Shown piece by piece: positions 12,675 through 24,537 of a stretch of 64,000 nt of DNA; the stretch's first letter is position 1, and every line of letters begins with the position of its first letter. This stretch comes from Asterias rubens (lineage: Eukaryota > Echinodermata > Asteroidea > Forcipulatida > Asteriidae). The stretch lies in assembly GCF_902459465.1 (NCBI RefSeq), contig NC_047076.1, positions 5,469,488 to 5,533,487 of the forward strand, in the 5' to 3' direction. The notes under the pieces were generated by a model, which was not told where the DNA came from, ran no database searches, and saw only the letters and a program-made list of their open reading frames with translations. Position numbers and translations under genes: made by a program.

Positions 12675-13305
12675 TACAGGGTTTCTAAAAGCGCTGGATT
12701 GAGTAAGTACTAATTTAAAAGTAGTTATGTTTTGTTGGGTTGTAGATCCACTGTTGACCTTTTGCAGACTCCTTTGTTACAACTATATACATGAACATCA
12801 ACTTGACTCAATGTATACATCGACATGTTCTGTCTTACTTGGGTTGGTGATACACATTCAAACAATTAAAGGACGACACATTGGGCAAAGTTTCCCAGAA
12901 ACCCCAAAGTTAAGCGCACAAACAAGGGATGAGGTTCCGCTTGCAGAGCAGGTGTTAATTTATGTGTCAGTAGATATTTGACAGCTTGTTGTTAAACAAC
13001 CAATAATAAACCAAACTTGAACAACACATCCAGGTGTATAGTATAGAATCCGCACAATGAATCACAGTGAACCACGTGACTTTGGTTTAAATGGCCAATC
13101 CGGAAGGGGGAGGCTCCAGCAAACGTAATCCAATGCATGTTTATTTAATGGCACTGTGGATCAGTGTGACTATCTTGTGTCGCCAGTAAGAAACGGCTCT
13201 CAACTATACCTTTCCCCTTACCTGCCAGCTGCTGCCTTCAGCACCAATAACCCTCTGAACCCATTCATGATTTCACTAGTTTATTATACAAAACTACGGT
13301 TGCAT
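12675..13305. other. Intergenic, nothing recognised
   Basis: Short open frames without family likeness. Confidence 0.4.
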
Positions 13306-13631
13306 TTAAAGGCAGTGGACACTATTGGTAATTACTCAAAATAATTATTGGCATAAAACCACTTTTTGGTGACGAGAAATGGGGAGAGGTTGACAGTATA
13401 AAACATTGTGAGAAACGGCTCCCTCTGAAGTGCCACAGTTTTTGAGAAAGAAGTAATTTTCCACGAATTTGATTTCGAGACCTCAGATTTAGAACTTTCA
13501 TTATTATCTCGCAACTTCGATGACCGATTGAGCTCAAATTTTCACAGGTTTGTAATTTTATGTATATGTTGAGATACATTAACCGTGAAGGCTAGTCTGT
13601 GACAATTACCAATAGTGTCCACTGCCTTTAA
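13306..13631. mobile_element. MITE family A copy, internal deletion
   Basis: TTAA both sides. About 60 bp shorter than full copies because the inner palindrome near 13495 is deleted. Confidence 0.92.
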
Positions 13632-14494
13632 GAGTGTCATCAAATTTTTATGAAGCATTTTGCCATCCCTACAGTGTCAAAACGTCACACTTAAAACCCT
13701 AAGGGCGTGGCACTTTTTGAAGTCTCGGTCCCTTACTTTATTTAGATTCCGATCGAATCGATCTGAAGAGCGAATACATTTATTATGCTTGTGGAATCTC
13801 TTAATCCAGCCCGTCTAGACGAGCGACTAGTGCCACTCTATGAATGATTAGACCACTGATTGATGGATGTACGGATGACCCAAGAGACCATGGTGGGCAA
13901 AATAACATACAGACGCACCCCGGCAGAGGGCTTAGGTGGTTAGCAGGGGGCAGGCAAAACTATCTCAGCCACCTCAGAATGGTGTAGTTTTAGGTGTGGT
14001 TTTTCATTGAGAAATTAAAAGCGGGCTTTGGTCACTATTTCCACTCTAGCATTGCTCACCAAACCAACACACGTTCTTTCAATATATCATTGTTTGCAGG
14101 GGAGCATCTAAAATTCGGACTATACTTTAAGAATTTGAACTCCATACCTTCAAGTTATATAAAGTAAAAAACAAAACAGGGTAACCCTATTTGTTTCTCT
14201 CAATCAAGTCTAGCCTTAACATTGTACACTAGCTTCCCATTCTCTCGATAATCTTTCTTTTTCTAACAACGCACTTTCAGTTTTAATTGGCGTGTCTAGG
14301 CTTCCTTAGTTCAGTATCGGGGCGCTGACTTCCTGTACATGCATTTGCGTTTAGGCCTATTTTTCCATAGTGAGCCAGCACTCTTTGTTGTGTAAACATC
14401 CCCCAGTAGTCCAACCGCCACCAGGGAGAGTAAGTACAGCTGTTTCTTACGGTCAGGACAAACGTTTTCACCGTCGGGCCCAACTCTCCAAAGC
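13632..14494 (+). other. Region upstream of the FReD gene
   Basis: Contains TATATAAAG at about 14157 and ends at the start codon at 14495. Candidate promoter and leader; not resolvable further by eye. Confidence 0.35.
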
Positions 14495-15053
14495 ATGGAG
14501 TGTTTCTATTTCAAAACTTTCTTCGTGTTAACTTTTTTCATTCTCAACACTAAGTCCCAAATGGATCATGTGAATGACTCGGGTACACCAGAAACGTCGA
14601 CTAGTAGTGAGAACACGGAGGACAACCACAGAGGAGCCCACACACAGTACCCCATGGATGGGGGTTCCGTGGTGCCTCCCATTGGTGGGTCCGTTACCGG
14701 AATGAATCATTTTGTGAACACCGAGGCTCAACCACCGGGCAGAGAACAACCGCCGGTGGAACAACGCACCGAGCAGGCTCCAGAAGACAAAGAGCCAACT
14801 GATACCGGTAGATTCGTCTGCCAGCCCCACATCACCATCCACCCACCTCCTGCTTCCACAAACTCAGGGACTTGCTGTAACTGCTCCACGATACGAGACA
14901 TTATTTCCTCCGAATTGGCGAGATTTTTTGACAGTTGTCGTCAGGTGCAAGGGCGAGATAACACGGAGCGCCAGTTAGAGCAGCTTCACACTGCCGTCTC
15001 AGACCTTGCTGTGGTCTTGAAGGCGTTTCAGCGACCAGGAGCACCGTTGCCAG
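14495..15053 (+). CDS. FReD gene exon 1: signal peptide and low-complexity N-terminus
   Basis: 559 nt, residues 1-186, ends in phase 1 at CCAG|GTAAGA. The open frame would otherwise stop seven codons later. It is unusually GC-rich for the window, which supports coding. A TATATAAAG at about 14157 could be a TATA box, leaving a leader of about 300 nt; this is weak. Confidence 0.85.
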
Positions 15054-18000
15054 GTAAGACATGTAAAACAAACTAACAAAAGTAAGGATTTTAGATTCTG
15101 CATCTCTCATTGAAACTCCCTTTACGGCAAGATTTGCCCGATCCTTCCCCAGAGAAATTAAAGTATTATATTTTGTTTTTATGCAAGTCGCCAGACACAC
15201 AAGGCCTGAAGGTCACTTCAAGGTGTGGGCTACATTTTTTTTCAGAGGCCATTGCCACCTACTCCTAGGGCTGAAACAGGGTTCCCCCTTTTACACTACG
15301 CCATGAGTGCCGGTGTCAGATGCAATTGTGTCCGCCATGCAATACTGTCCGCTCCGGACACTTTTTGATATGCAATCGTGTCCGGGGCTATGCAAAAACC
15401 GTCCGGCAGACATGTACACGGGGTGCGCGCGTTATTTTTTAGCGAGCGTGCATGCACTGAAGTGACGACGTATTAATGATGCAGCATGAATATTCACGTA
15501 TTTTATGATTGTAGCGCTACCCAACGGCCGAACATTTTCCATGTCATTCATGACATGCACTTAGCTTGTAAAAGAAATGGCGAACGTGTTCCGTCGACCA
15601 AGGGCGTTTAATTTTTCTGCAAGGACGGTTTTGCACGGGGGCGGACACAACTGCATATGCAAATGTGTCTGGGCGGACACAATTGCATTATGCAGCAGCG
15701 TCCGGCGGACATTATTGCATATGCAATAATGTCCTCCGCATAGTATTGCATAGAGGACATAACTGCATGCGACAACGGGCCAATCTGCAATAAGTACAAG
15801 GAACTGTCCCGGTTACTTTTAATTAAAATAAAAGACCATCGCAGCCAAAGGCTGAGTTGCTGTCAAACTACAAAGAGTTAAAAATACAAGAAAACCACAA
15901 CAACAAAAACCGATATTAAAAAAAAAAAAGATTTAAAGATATGATTTACAACGATAGTGCTCCAAGAAAGACTGAAACCGCCTCCAACTTGTAATGGATT
16001 TTCGGGAAACAATTTGTTGAAATATATTAAAGGAACACGTTGTCTTGGATCGGACGAGTTGGTCTATAAAAAGCGTTTGTAACCGTTTTTTATAAAATGC
16101 AAAAATCTAAAAATGTCAAAAATTTGACTCCCATAAATGGCCGACCGTGTTAGTAGTCGACGAGGTAAAAGGAAAACCGTGCAATTTCGAGGCATGTTTG
16201 TGTGGATCATTGTATTCTACTTTTACAACATCTTTCTACCCATATGCATTTTATAAAAAACGGTTACAAACGCTTTTCAAACACCAACTCGACTGATCCA
16301 ATGCAACGTGCTCCTTTAACCTATAATAATAGGTTTTCTCGGTCAAATTCGACAAATGAGCAGCCAATTTCATTTTCATGCGTTCGAATTAAAGTTATTT
16401 TGCCTCACCGGTTTTTACTGCGTTTCAATTCAGAATTCGGCCATTCAATTTCATTTTGAGTCGAGTCAAATTCCTTTAGCACTCTGTTCAATTTAGCATA
16501 CCGTCATTCTTGTTCGTGACACATACGCCCTTAGAAGCCTCTGCGAATTTGAATGCTGCTTTGATGAATTGGTAAATTGAATGATTATTTTGTTCAATCG
16601 AATGACGCAACATTACATTTGACTAATCATAAAACGAAATCGAATGACCCTTTTCAGTAGCATTCGATTTCACGCGAAATAGAACAGGCTGGTGGTTAAA
16701 TTGGCTGCTCATTTTCCGAAATTGACTGAGAAAACCTATATTATAAACCACCATTATTATAAATAATTTTTTTTAGCAAGGGACAATTTATCAAAATTAA
16801 TATATTTCACATTCATCGTCTAATACCGCCGATGTTCAACTCCAATGTCTGATGGAACATATCGTTTTTTACGTTATTCTAATGAAGAAACTTAACAGAA
16901 CCATAGATCTATGAATTTATTTCCTCGTCAGACTCGTCACCTCGCCATATATCTCTTTTTTGGCTCCAAGCCCATTAACCAACATGTGTGTAATGGATTG
17001 ATTGGATTATGATTTAAAGGCAGTGGACACTATTGGTAATTACTCAAAATAATTATTTTAGCATAAAAACTTACTTGGTAACGAGCAATGGACAGCTGTT
17101 GATAGTATAAAACATTGTGAGAAACGGCTCCCTCTGCAGTAACGTAGTTTTCAAGAAAGAAGTAATTTTCCACGAATTTTGATTTCGAGACCTCAGAATT
17201 AGATTTTGAGTTTTCGAAATCGAGCATCTGAAAGCACACAACTTCGTGTGACAAGGGTGTTTTTTTCTTTCATTACTATCTCGCAACTTCGACGACCAAT
17301 TGAGTTAAATTTCTTGCACAGGTTTCTTATTTTGTGCATTATGTTGAGATACACCAAGTGAGAAGACTAGTCTTTGACAATTACCAATAGTGTCAAGCGT
17401 CTTTAAACAGAATAGAACCATTTTGGTCTTGCATCTTTTGATCATAGAGCATCTTTTGATAGACAAATATCAGAAGTATCAAACGAGTATGCATTTATGT
17501 GGACCAGGAAGGGGGGAAACCATGCAGCACAGAGGTCATAATTGAGTGTCGAGCCAATCTGGAATGAACAACCAGCTCTTGCCTTAAAGGTTGTGGACAC
17601 TATTGTTAATTACTCAAAATAATTATCATCATAAAACCTTTCTTGATTACGAGTAATGGGGAGAGGTTGGTAGTATAAAACAATGTGAGAAGCAGCTCCC
17701 TCTGAAGTGACGTAGTTTTCGAGAAAGAATTAGTTTTCATCGAATTTGATTTCGAGACCTTAAGTTTAGAATTTGATGTCTCGAAATCAAGCATCAGAAA
17801 GCACACAACTTCGTGTGACAAGGATGTTTTTTTTCATTATTATCTCGCAACTTCGATGACCGATTGAGCTCAAATTTTCACAGGTTAGTTATTTTACGCA
17901 TATGTTGAGATACACGAACTGTGAAGACTAGTCTTTGACAATTACCAATAGTGTCCCGTGTCTTTAACCGTTCTTGGCCAATAAATTGAGACGGGCCACT

Positions 18001-21000
18001 GGGGGTAGATTCCTTTATGAAACTTTGGGATGATTTTAAAATTTGCCTGCATTGTCAATGGGTTCAAGGTTATACTGCTCGTAGGAACCTTTCCGATTCA
18101 AGGCAGATTGCGCAGGGGTGAATACTCAACGCGCAGTTTCAAAAGTTTTGTTTTGAATGCACCCCCGCTCAATGACCTTTGGATGTGTGAAGGTGCTTGT
18201 GAATTTTAACCATTTCTTATGATGAGTGGTCTCAGTGCATGGTTTTCTTATTACTTCTGTCTCTTTCATCAAAGGGGAATAAAGATGATTCCATGAAAAT
18301 GAGGACAGGCTTAGTTTGGTGCCTCCCGAAGCCAACCCGGTTGGGACTTGAAGGGTCTCTAAAGAGTTTGGATTGAGATTCTGTACAATCTTTATTTTAA
18401 TTTTTTATTTTATTTTTTGTATTTTTGTAGGACAAAAAACACAATGTCTACAGATTTACACTAAACTTACACCGTTGGAAGATAATGATAGTAGAAAGCT
18501 TCCCTGAAAATATTAGTTGCTGGGGTGCTGTAGTTTTTGAGAAATGAGTAAAACGATGTCATGAAAATAATTTTCGTCTCAGTGATCATGAGACGAAAAT
18601 TATTTTAGCATATGACATTGCCCCCCTGAAAAAAAACGAGCATAATATCCCAATAGGGATAGCTAAGTGCTTATTTTAACAGACCATTCCACGATAATAA
18701 AAAAAAACAAGAAGAAAAGAAAGCAAATTATGGTTATTGGACTATGCCTCACTCTGCAATCATAATTACCGTAAAACAGGACGTTGCTTAAGGTATTTAT
18801 TTACTCTACTAGATACATCTTTTCATTACAAGAAGTTTAATTGTTTGTGATTATTTCTCTTGAAAGGAATATGTACAAGTGCAAGAAGGACACGGGCCCG
18901 CCTATAACGTCTCTTTTGTTCTTCTTACCACGAAAAACTAATATAAAGTGGATTTGTGCAGGGCTTCGACTGTAACCAAGTAACTTAAACCTAGAATGTG
19001 GATTCGATAAAAGCAAAACATCAGGTAGTCTGGTTACTCCTGACCTTTACTATAACCTTTCTATGTGACATATTGGCAGTCAAGAAAAGAAAAAAACAAT
19101 GTCTACCTGACTTCGGCGGAAATGAAACGAACCCGGGAAATGTAATTAGGGGGAGGTTATCTACCTTTAAAGGGTAGTTATACTGTTAATTCAATCCGTG
19201 CACAGGGAAAACGTTCACACCGAACGCCCTAGCACAAACGCCTTAACATTCCTACATTGAGTTGTATCTTCGACAAAACATCAACACAATTCTCCTGAAG
19301 ACGAGCAGAGTATACTGTTTGAAATATCGATACCACACCGGCTCTTTTCCAAGAGCCAACACTCCCTCAAAAGATATATTATACATGGTTGCCGCAATTT
19401 ATATAATTCGTGTCATATTCGGGGGGAAAAAAAGAAAAAGAAATGTAAAACAAAGCCTAGAGGACATTATAAACACAATCACAGAAATAAATAAATAAAG
19501 AATATCAAAGTGAGAAGACAATAAGGCAAGGCAACCATTACAGAAGAAATTGTATTATTTTTTATTTTCAGTTACCTCTTATTCTTCACACTAGTAAAGC
19601 TTCAAACACCGTTTAAAATAATTATCGGCTCAATGCACAAGCTTGCTCAGGTAACCATATCCCTACAGGCTTTGCTTCTGTATGGGTCCCTCCACAGTTT
19701 TACGAATGTCCATTGCTAATTCATCATTGAACAGCAGTGGACACTATTGGTAATTACTCAAAGCAATTATTAGCATAAAACCTTACTTGGTAACGAGTAA
19801 TTGGGAGAGGTTGTTGGTATAAAACATTGTGAAAAACGGCTCCCTCTGAAGTGACATAGTTTTTGAGAAAGAAGTAAATTTTCCACGAATTTGATTTCGA
19901 GATCTCAAGTTTAGAATTTGAGGTCTCGAAATCAAACATCTGAAAGCACACAACTCCGTGAATCAAGGGTGTTTTTTCTTTCATTATTATCTCGCACCTT
20001 CGACGTTCAATTGAGCTAAAATTTTCACAGGTTTGATATTTTATGTGTATGTTGAGATACACCAACTGTGACGACTAGTCTTTGACAGCTACCAATAGTG
20101 TCCACTGCCTTTAACTTCCAATTTACATTGCATTTAATTTGATTTTGATTGTGATTTTGATAATGTAGATATAAACTGATTGATTGATTGTGACTTTTTA
20201 GGTTCCGAAAGTAATTTTGGTGACCCGTAATCCGAAAAACGATACACCATGGCTCTCCCGGAGTTCCGACCAATATTGGCCGGAGTGTCATGATTTTTCT
20301 GTATAGTTCACTGTTGCGAGTTTTTTTTATAAAAAGATTTGAATTTGGAGTTCAGTCCTAGTTCATGATTTCTGATTCAAATACGTCAATACTTTCTGCC
20401 ATAAGGTGTTTGTATGTGAAAGGTCACGCGCTTTTCAGAGAAACAATGTTAATCTATTCCCTTGGAGTGAACTTTGACATTAAACATTATAGATCATCAT
20501 AACTTGACAGTTGTGTATGTCATGATTTGGGACCCGTATCTAAATCCAGGCACCTGAGCTTCCGAGAGTGTGAATTTTAAGCTTGAAGTTAACCACTTCT
20601 GCACATTCGTTGTTCATACATTGAAATTTCATGTTTTTGCATTCGTGCATCAACATTCTCCTGAGCTAGATCGCAAAACACTCATTTTGTACGCCTCAAA
20701 TAAATCGTGACCCCAAAATCCTCAATGTTTCCCAGTATGTGCCTCACCGGGATTGTGGCAGCTTCCTCAAATCTGGACAATCGTTGCAACATTTCCCACT
20801 AATACGTAGGTCCTTCAAAAACAGTATCTAAAAAACACACCACTTAAAAAGTTAACAGCCATGACAGGGAAGTCAAGTTCATAACTTTCAAAACACGCCA
20901 GCGAGAGTACAGTCAAGTCTCAGCATCGAGAAGGCATGTGAAATTCTAACATTGACAGCTCACAAAATTTGATTGAATGGAATATGATATTGCGCAATTG

Positions 21001-23941
21001 GTTGACCTTAACAACCAAAGGGCAAGACACATTTTTTATCAAATTTGGCAGTGCAGTGACTTTTTATTGTAAAAAATAACAAACTTACACAGGTGTTTGG
21101 TATATTTTGTTGGTAACTGTAAAATTGTGTCATTGTTTTTGACAGGTTGCATTTTTGTATGAAGGTCAGATGCCCATGTTTTCCCAAAGCTAGAGCTCTT
21201 CTGTTAGCTTCAACGCAAAATCGGTTAAAGCCAGGTTTAGGCCGATTCTTGCGTCCTACAATTTATCTGTTCAAACTCCTCTGTTAACCGTGATATAAAA
21301 TTGTCTACTCGATCAAATATCTTGATTATAATGCTGGTCATTGGAATTGAATAGCTTGATTAAAAAGTCGGTTATTGGAATCGAATATAATGATCATAAC
21401 ATCGGTTATTGGAATCGAATATTGGTTATAATGTCGGTTATTGGAAACAAATATATTGATTATAATGCCTAACGGTTATTAGAATGGAATAGCTTTATGC
21501 GTTTCGGTTATTGGAATAACTAAATTGAATCATGATTGGACTTTCTTATACAAGCCCCCCCCCCCCCCTCCCCGTCACTACCCCCAAAGGCTATCGCTCT
21601 TCCCATGTGCTCCAGTGGGTTTATTAAGTGACATTAACGTCAGACTCGTTAGAGGAACACTTTTTAGTTCATGCAAGCTAATGGGTCCATCATTTTCCCG
21701 TTGATACTGATTGAAGTTGAGTCATTTTTTTTCTTTCTTAAAACGATGGTTAAAAGACAGACATTGTATCGTGCACACCCACATCAAATACTAAAGTAGA
21801 GGGAATGTGTTGATGTACCAGCAAGAAAAGTGTGTGTGTCACCCAAGCAAGGTGTATTCTCTGCAAAATTGAGCCTTTTGGGAACGCTAGGTGGCAGCAG
21901 ACTTGGCTGGTTAATACATTGTTCTTGGAAATGTACCCATCACTAGACTTGCAACTAGCTTTCCAAAGTCTCACGTTGTTTCATCGCCTTATGGTTAGAG
22001 GCGTGTCTTGCATTATTACTTTCACAGGAACACTCCGTAAGGGAACTGGTTAGGATACTGATATGGCCTCATATGATCTCTATAAGATAGAACATTGCCA
22101 AAAATACCTTTCTGATCTGAATTTGCTCATTTAAAACGATTATTTTACAGCAAGTTTAGCCGTTCTGCCCAAAGACTGTTCTGAGGTTCAAGCAAAGGGA
22201 GCAACGAACAGTGGAGTGTATGTTGTTCAACCCCTAGACTTCGCCAGGTCCTTCCGTGTCTACTGTGATATGGAGACAGACGGCGGTGGGTGGACGGTAA
22301 GACTTTTAAGATTTTAATATAGGGAAACAAAACAAGGAGAACACTATACTTAAATAGTTAAAAGCATAGGTATTGAACAAAACAGCAGAGTTAGCACAAA
22401 TAAAATACTCAAAACTTGTTTTGCAGGAACACTGGTTTATAGAAACACAGTGCACTTCCATGTCTAATTGTCTCATGTGTGAGTATAATGCAGCATGCAG
22501 ACAATCTGAGTCAGAGTGTAGCTTTTCTTTTGCAGATGCTCAAAGCATGGTGGTCGAAATGTCCAGTTTCACAATTCAAAAAGGAGAAGTATTTACAACA
22601 TGAACACGAATTCAGTTCGTGTTAATGCAAAGTACAAAATTAAACTATTAGGGTACATGTTTGCCATCGTGGGCACAGCCCTCCAACAACAGGGCAACAA
22701 CCACAATGTCTTTTGTAAAACAACTATCGATGGTAAATGCCATTATGGTAGGGTTTCAAGATGTTCTTTTTAAAATTCTTATCGGCACATTTGCACTGAG
22801 AATATTGTAACAAACAAAGAGAACATTGCAGGTCTACGAGAAAGAAAAACAATTTATTGATGGTAAATTACATTGGGTAATGGTGTCAAGAAGTTCTTAG
22901 CGACAACATTTCTACTGAGAATAAAAGTGTAACTTCACGTGTGTGCTTTGTAGGTGTTTCAGCGCCGTCAAGACGGCACGGTTGACTTTGACCGTAACTT
23001 CGCCAGTTACCGCCGAGGTTTCGGCGACCAGGAGGGCGAGTTCTGGCTCGGCAATGACAACTTACACCGTATGACTGCACAGGACGAGTATGAACTACGT
23101 GTAGATCTTACGGATTTTGAGGACGAGTCGGCTTTCGCTGTCTATGATCTGTTTCGAGTTGGTGATGTTACTGATAACTATAGACTAACCCTAGGAGAGT
23201 ATTCCGGAACTGCGGGTGAGACACAACTTTCTTTATCTTACTATTTTCCCGAACGAAACATTATCTAGTATATAAGTGTATACATGTATTCGTCTTTTTT
23301 CCCTGTTATAGGCCTATGTAATCATTGCAAGGTTGCGCATTAGAGTAACATTTGTCACGGTGGAATTTCCAGGTTCAAGCAATCACTGCGCATGTGTTCT
23401 GCCATTGCAGCTTATAACGGCAAAAAATAAGTCCGCAACGCAAAAAAGTCGCTTCAGACGGGCACCGCCGAATAATGACAAAATAGCTCAGTTGGTAAAG
23501 CGCATGCACGTTAATCCGGAGGTCGTTGGTTCAAGTCCCACTCTAGTCAATTTGTTCTTGTTCAACCCCACAAACAAAAGTCAAAAGATAGTTGCCGCCG
23601 AAGAAAAACAATCGCCGCTCCCCCTCAAAAAAAGAAAAGATGGGCATAACTTTGTTAATAAAACTCCTCAACCCATTTATTCTACAGGTGACGCAATGGC
23701 CAACCACAACAACCAGCCCTTCACAACCAAGGACCGCGACAACGACAACTGGGGTACCAAGAACTGCGCCAAGGAATACCACAGTGCCTGGTGGCATAAT
23801 AGCTGTTACTATGCCTCACTGAACGGGGACTACCTCGGAGGTACCACTGGAATCTATGGCAAAGGGGTATTGTGGTACCAATGGAAGGGCTATTATTACT
23901 CACTGAAGACATCTGAAATGAAATTTAGGATGAAGAACTGA
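14495..23941 (+). CDS. Secreted fibrinogen-related domain protein (FReD), 4 exons
   Basis: Exons 14495-15053, 22151-22296, 22954-23215 and 23688-23941 join in phase to 406 residues plus TGA. Residues 1-21 look like a signal peptide ([20 protein letters not shown]). Residues ~22-125 are Pro/Thr/Glu/Gly-rich and of low complexity. A CCNC motif near 130 and a possible helical or oligomerising stretch (~135-175) follow. The fibrinogen C-terminal domain runs from PKDCSEVQ (~193) to the end, with [15 protein letters not shown] at 221-235, Cys 196, 225, 349 and 362, and a ficolin-like calcium loop DRDNDNW (338-344). FReD proteins such as ficolins, FREPs and tenascin-like lectins bind sugars or acetyl groups and often act in innate immunity. 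There is no collagen or EGF region, so ficolin and tenascin names are not justified. The 7.1-kb first intron could hide an extra exon, although the phases fit without one. Confidence 0.9.
15190..15300 (-). mobile_element. Tail fragment of tRNA-derived SINE (family of 50495-50830)
   Basis: cacaaggcctgaaggtcac, ttcaaggtgtgggctaca matches the inverse of the 50770-50815 tail; ggctgaaacaggg also matches. Confidence 0.7.
15308..15785. mobile_element. Foldback element with an array of ATTGCATATGCA motifs
   Basis: Terminal parts are inverted (gccggtgtcagatgcaattg against the inverse of caactgcatgcgacaacgggcc). At least nine copies of (G)GACAnnATTGCAT-type words cluster at the two ends, including ATGCAAAT. 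No coding frame. Confidence 0.65.
15786..16026. other. Intron sequence, A-rich
   Basis: A-tracts only. Confidence 0.4.
16027..16319. mobile_element. MITE family B copy, left arm deleted
   Basis: TTAA both sides, right arm intact. About 100 bp is missing from the left arm, so the palindrome is broken. Confidence 0.92.
16321..16750. mobile_element. Foldback MITE, about 430 bp
   Basis: Arms ATAGGTTTTCTCGGTCAA and AAATGAGCAGCCAATTT at the left, inverse at 16690-16742. The interior is rich in ATTCGAATT-type words. Confidence 0.8.
17014..17406. mobile_element. MITE family A copy
   Basis: Full-length, TTAA both ends, diverged right end (gtgtcaagcgtcttt). Confidence 0.92.
17584..17967. mobile_element. 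MITE family A copy
   Basis: Full-length, TTAA both ends; 180 bp from the previous copy and in the same orientation. Confidence 0.93.
18417..18625. mobile_element. MITE family C, half copy
   Basis: Family C is a palindrome of about 365 bp (arms CACAATGTCCACAGATTTAC and CTACAGCACCTCAG..; core ATAATTTTCGTCTC/GAGACGAAAATTAT) with TTAA ends. Here only the left arm and core remain. Confidence 0.85.
18626..19259. other. Intron sequence, nothing recognised
   Basis: No exon, RNA gene or repeat recognised. Confidence 0.4.
19280..19385 (+). ncRNA. Hammerhead-like motif in a Penelope-type repeat
   Basis: CTGAAGA, stem CGAGCAG/CTGTTTG (wobble pairs), GAAATATCGATACCACACC, then the arm GGCTCTTTTCCAAGAGCC. 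Same core as 34521-34565; stem III reads ATAT instead of ACGT. Whether it cleaves is unknown. Confidence 0.55.
19733..20114. mobile_element. MITE family A copy
   Basis: Left end slightly truncated (acagcagtgg), right TTAA intact. Confidence 0.92.
21330..21520. repeat. Imperfect minisatellite (TCGGTTATTGGAATCGAATA units)
   Basis: About six spaced repeats of cggttattggaat with ttgattataatg spacers. Confidence 0.75.
21556..21573. repeat. C-tract
   Basis: Run of C interrupted by one T. Confidence 0.9.
21873..21915. repeat. Solo arm of the GGTGGCAGCAGACTT foldback
   Basis: ttgggaacgctaggtggcag, cagacttggctgg matches the left arm of 9842-9985. Confidence 0.65.
22151..22296 (+). CDS. FReD gene exon 2: start of fibrinogen domain
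   Basis: 146 nt, residues 187-235. Contains [20 protein letters not shown] then [15 protein letters not shown], the hallmark opening of fibrinogen domains. Acceptor TTTTACAG, donor GTAAGA, phase 0 end exactly after GGGWT as in many FReD genes. Confidence 0.95.
22954..23215 (+). CDS. FReD gene exon 3: central fibrinogen domain
   Basis: 262 nt, residues 236-322: [20 protein letters not shown], then [13 protein letters not shown] and [13 protein letters not shown], all family hallmarks. Acceptor CTTTGTAG, donor GTGAGA. Confidence 0.96.
23470..23575 (+). mobile_element. tRNA-derived SINE, family 1
   Basis: tRNA-like head with A box TAGCTCAGTTGGTAAAGCGC and B box GGTTCAAGTCC, anticodon-loop-like ACGTTAA, then tail tttgttcttgttcaacccc. 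It lies in the last intron of the FReD gene. The acceptor stem is not intact, so it is not a functional tRNA gene. Confidence 0.8.
23688..23941 (+). CDS. FReD gene exon 4: calcium loop and C-terminus
   Basis: 254 nt, residues 323-406. Contains [34 protein letters not shown] and a final MKFRMKN before TGA. The two cysteines and the Asp-rich loop are in the standard places. Acceptor TTCTACAG. A tRNA-derived SINE lies about 110 bp upstream in the intron. Confidence 0.96.
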
Positions 23942-24155
23942 CGGGTGTAGCCAGTCATGTATTGGACTTTTCTATTGTCGGGTACCTTGCATTTATAGCC
24001 GTTATTCTGTTTTCAAAACCATGTTGAATCCCTTACGTCATTTGTATTGATTGTTGACTATGTGAATGTAGAAACTATAACAACTGCATTCTTTATCATG
24101 ACGCAAATTCATAACATTTATTATAACAACTGTGTTTTATACGATAAGGGTTTTG

Positions 24156-24537
24156 ATAAAGGCACTGGACACTATTGGCAATTACTCAAAATAATTGTTA
24201 GCACAAAAACTTACTTGGTAAAGAGAAATAGAGAGCTGTTGATAGCATAAAACATTGCGAAAAACGGCTCTCTCTGAAGTGACGTAGTTTTCGAGAAAGA
24301 AGTAATTTCTCACTCAAATATTTGAATAGAATTCGAGACCTCAGCTGAGGTCTCGAACTCAAGCATCTTAAAAGAGCACACAACTTGTGTGACACTGGGT
24401 GTTTTTTCTTCCATTATTCTCGCTCAACTTCGACGACCAATTGAGTTCAAACTTACACATGTTTATTATTTTATGCATCTGTTGAGATGTGAGAAGACTT
24501 GTCTTTGACAATACCAAAGGTGTCCAGTGCATTTTAA
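24156..24537. mobile_element. MITE family A copy
   Basis: aaaggcactggacactattgg to gtccagtgcattttaa. Core palindrome GAGACCTCAGCTGAGGTCTC. Confidence 0.92.

Larger units (their letters stand above)
15054..22150 (+). other. Intron 1 of the FReD gene (7.1 kb), repeat filled
   Basis: Non-coding. Holds a SINE tail, an ATGCAAT-rich foldback, one copy of MITE family B, four pieces of families A and C, a hammerhead-like motif, an imperfect minisatellite and a C-tract, all listed separately. No further exon was recognised. The stretch 20115-21300 shows nothing identifiable. Confidence 0.7.
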
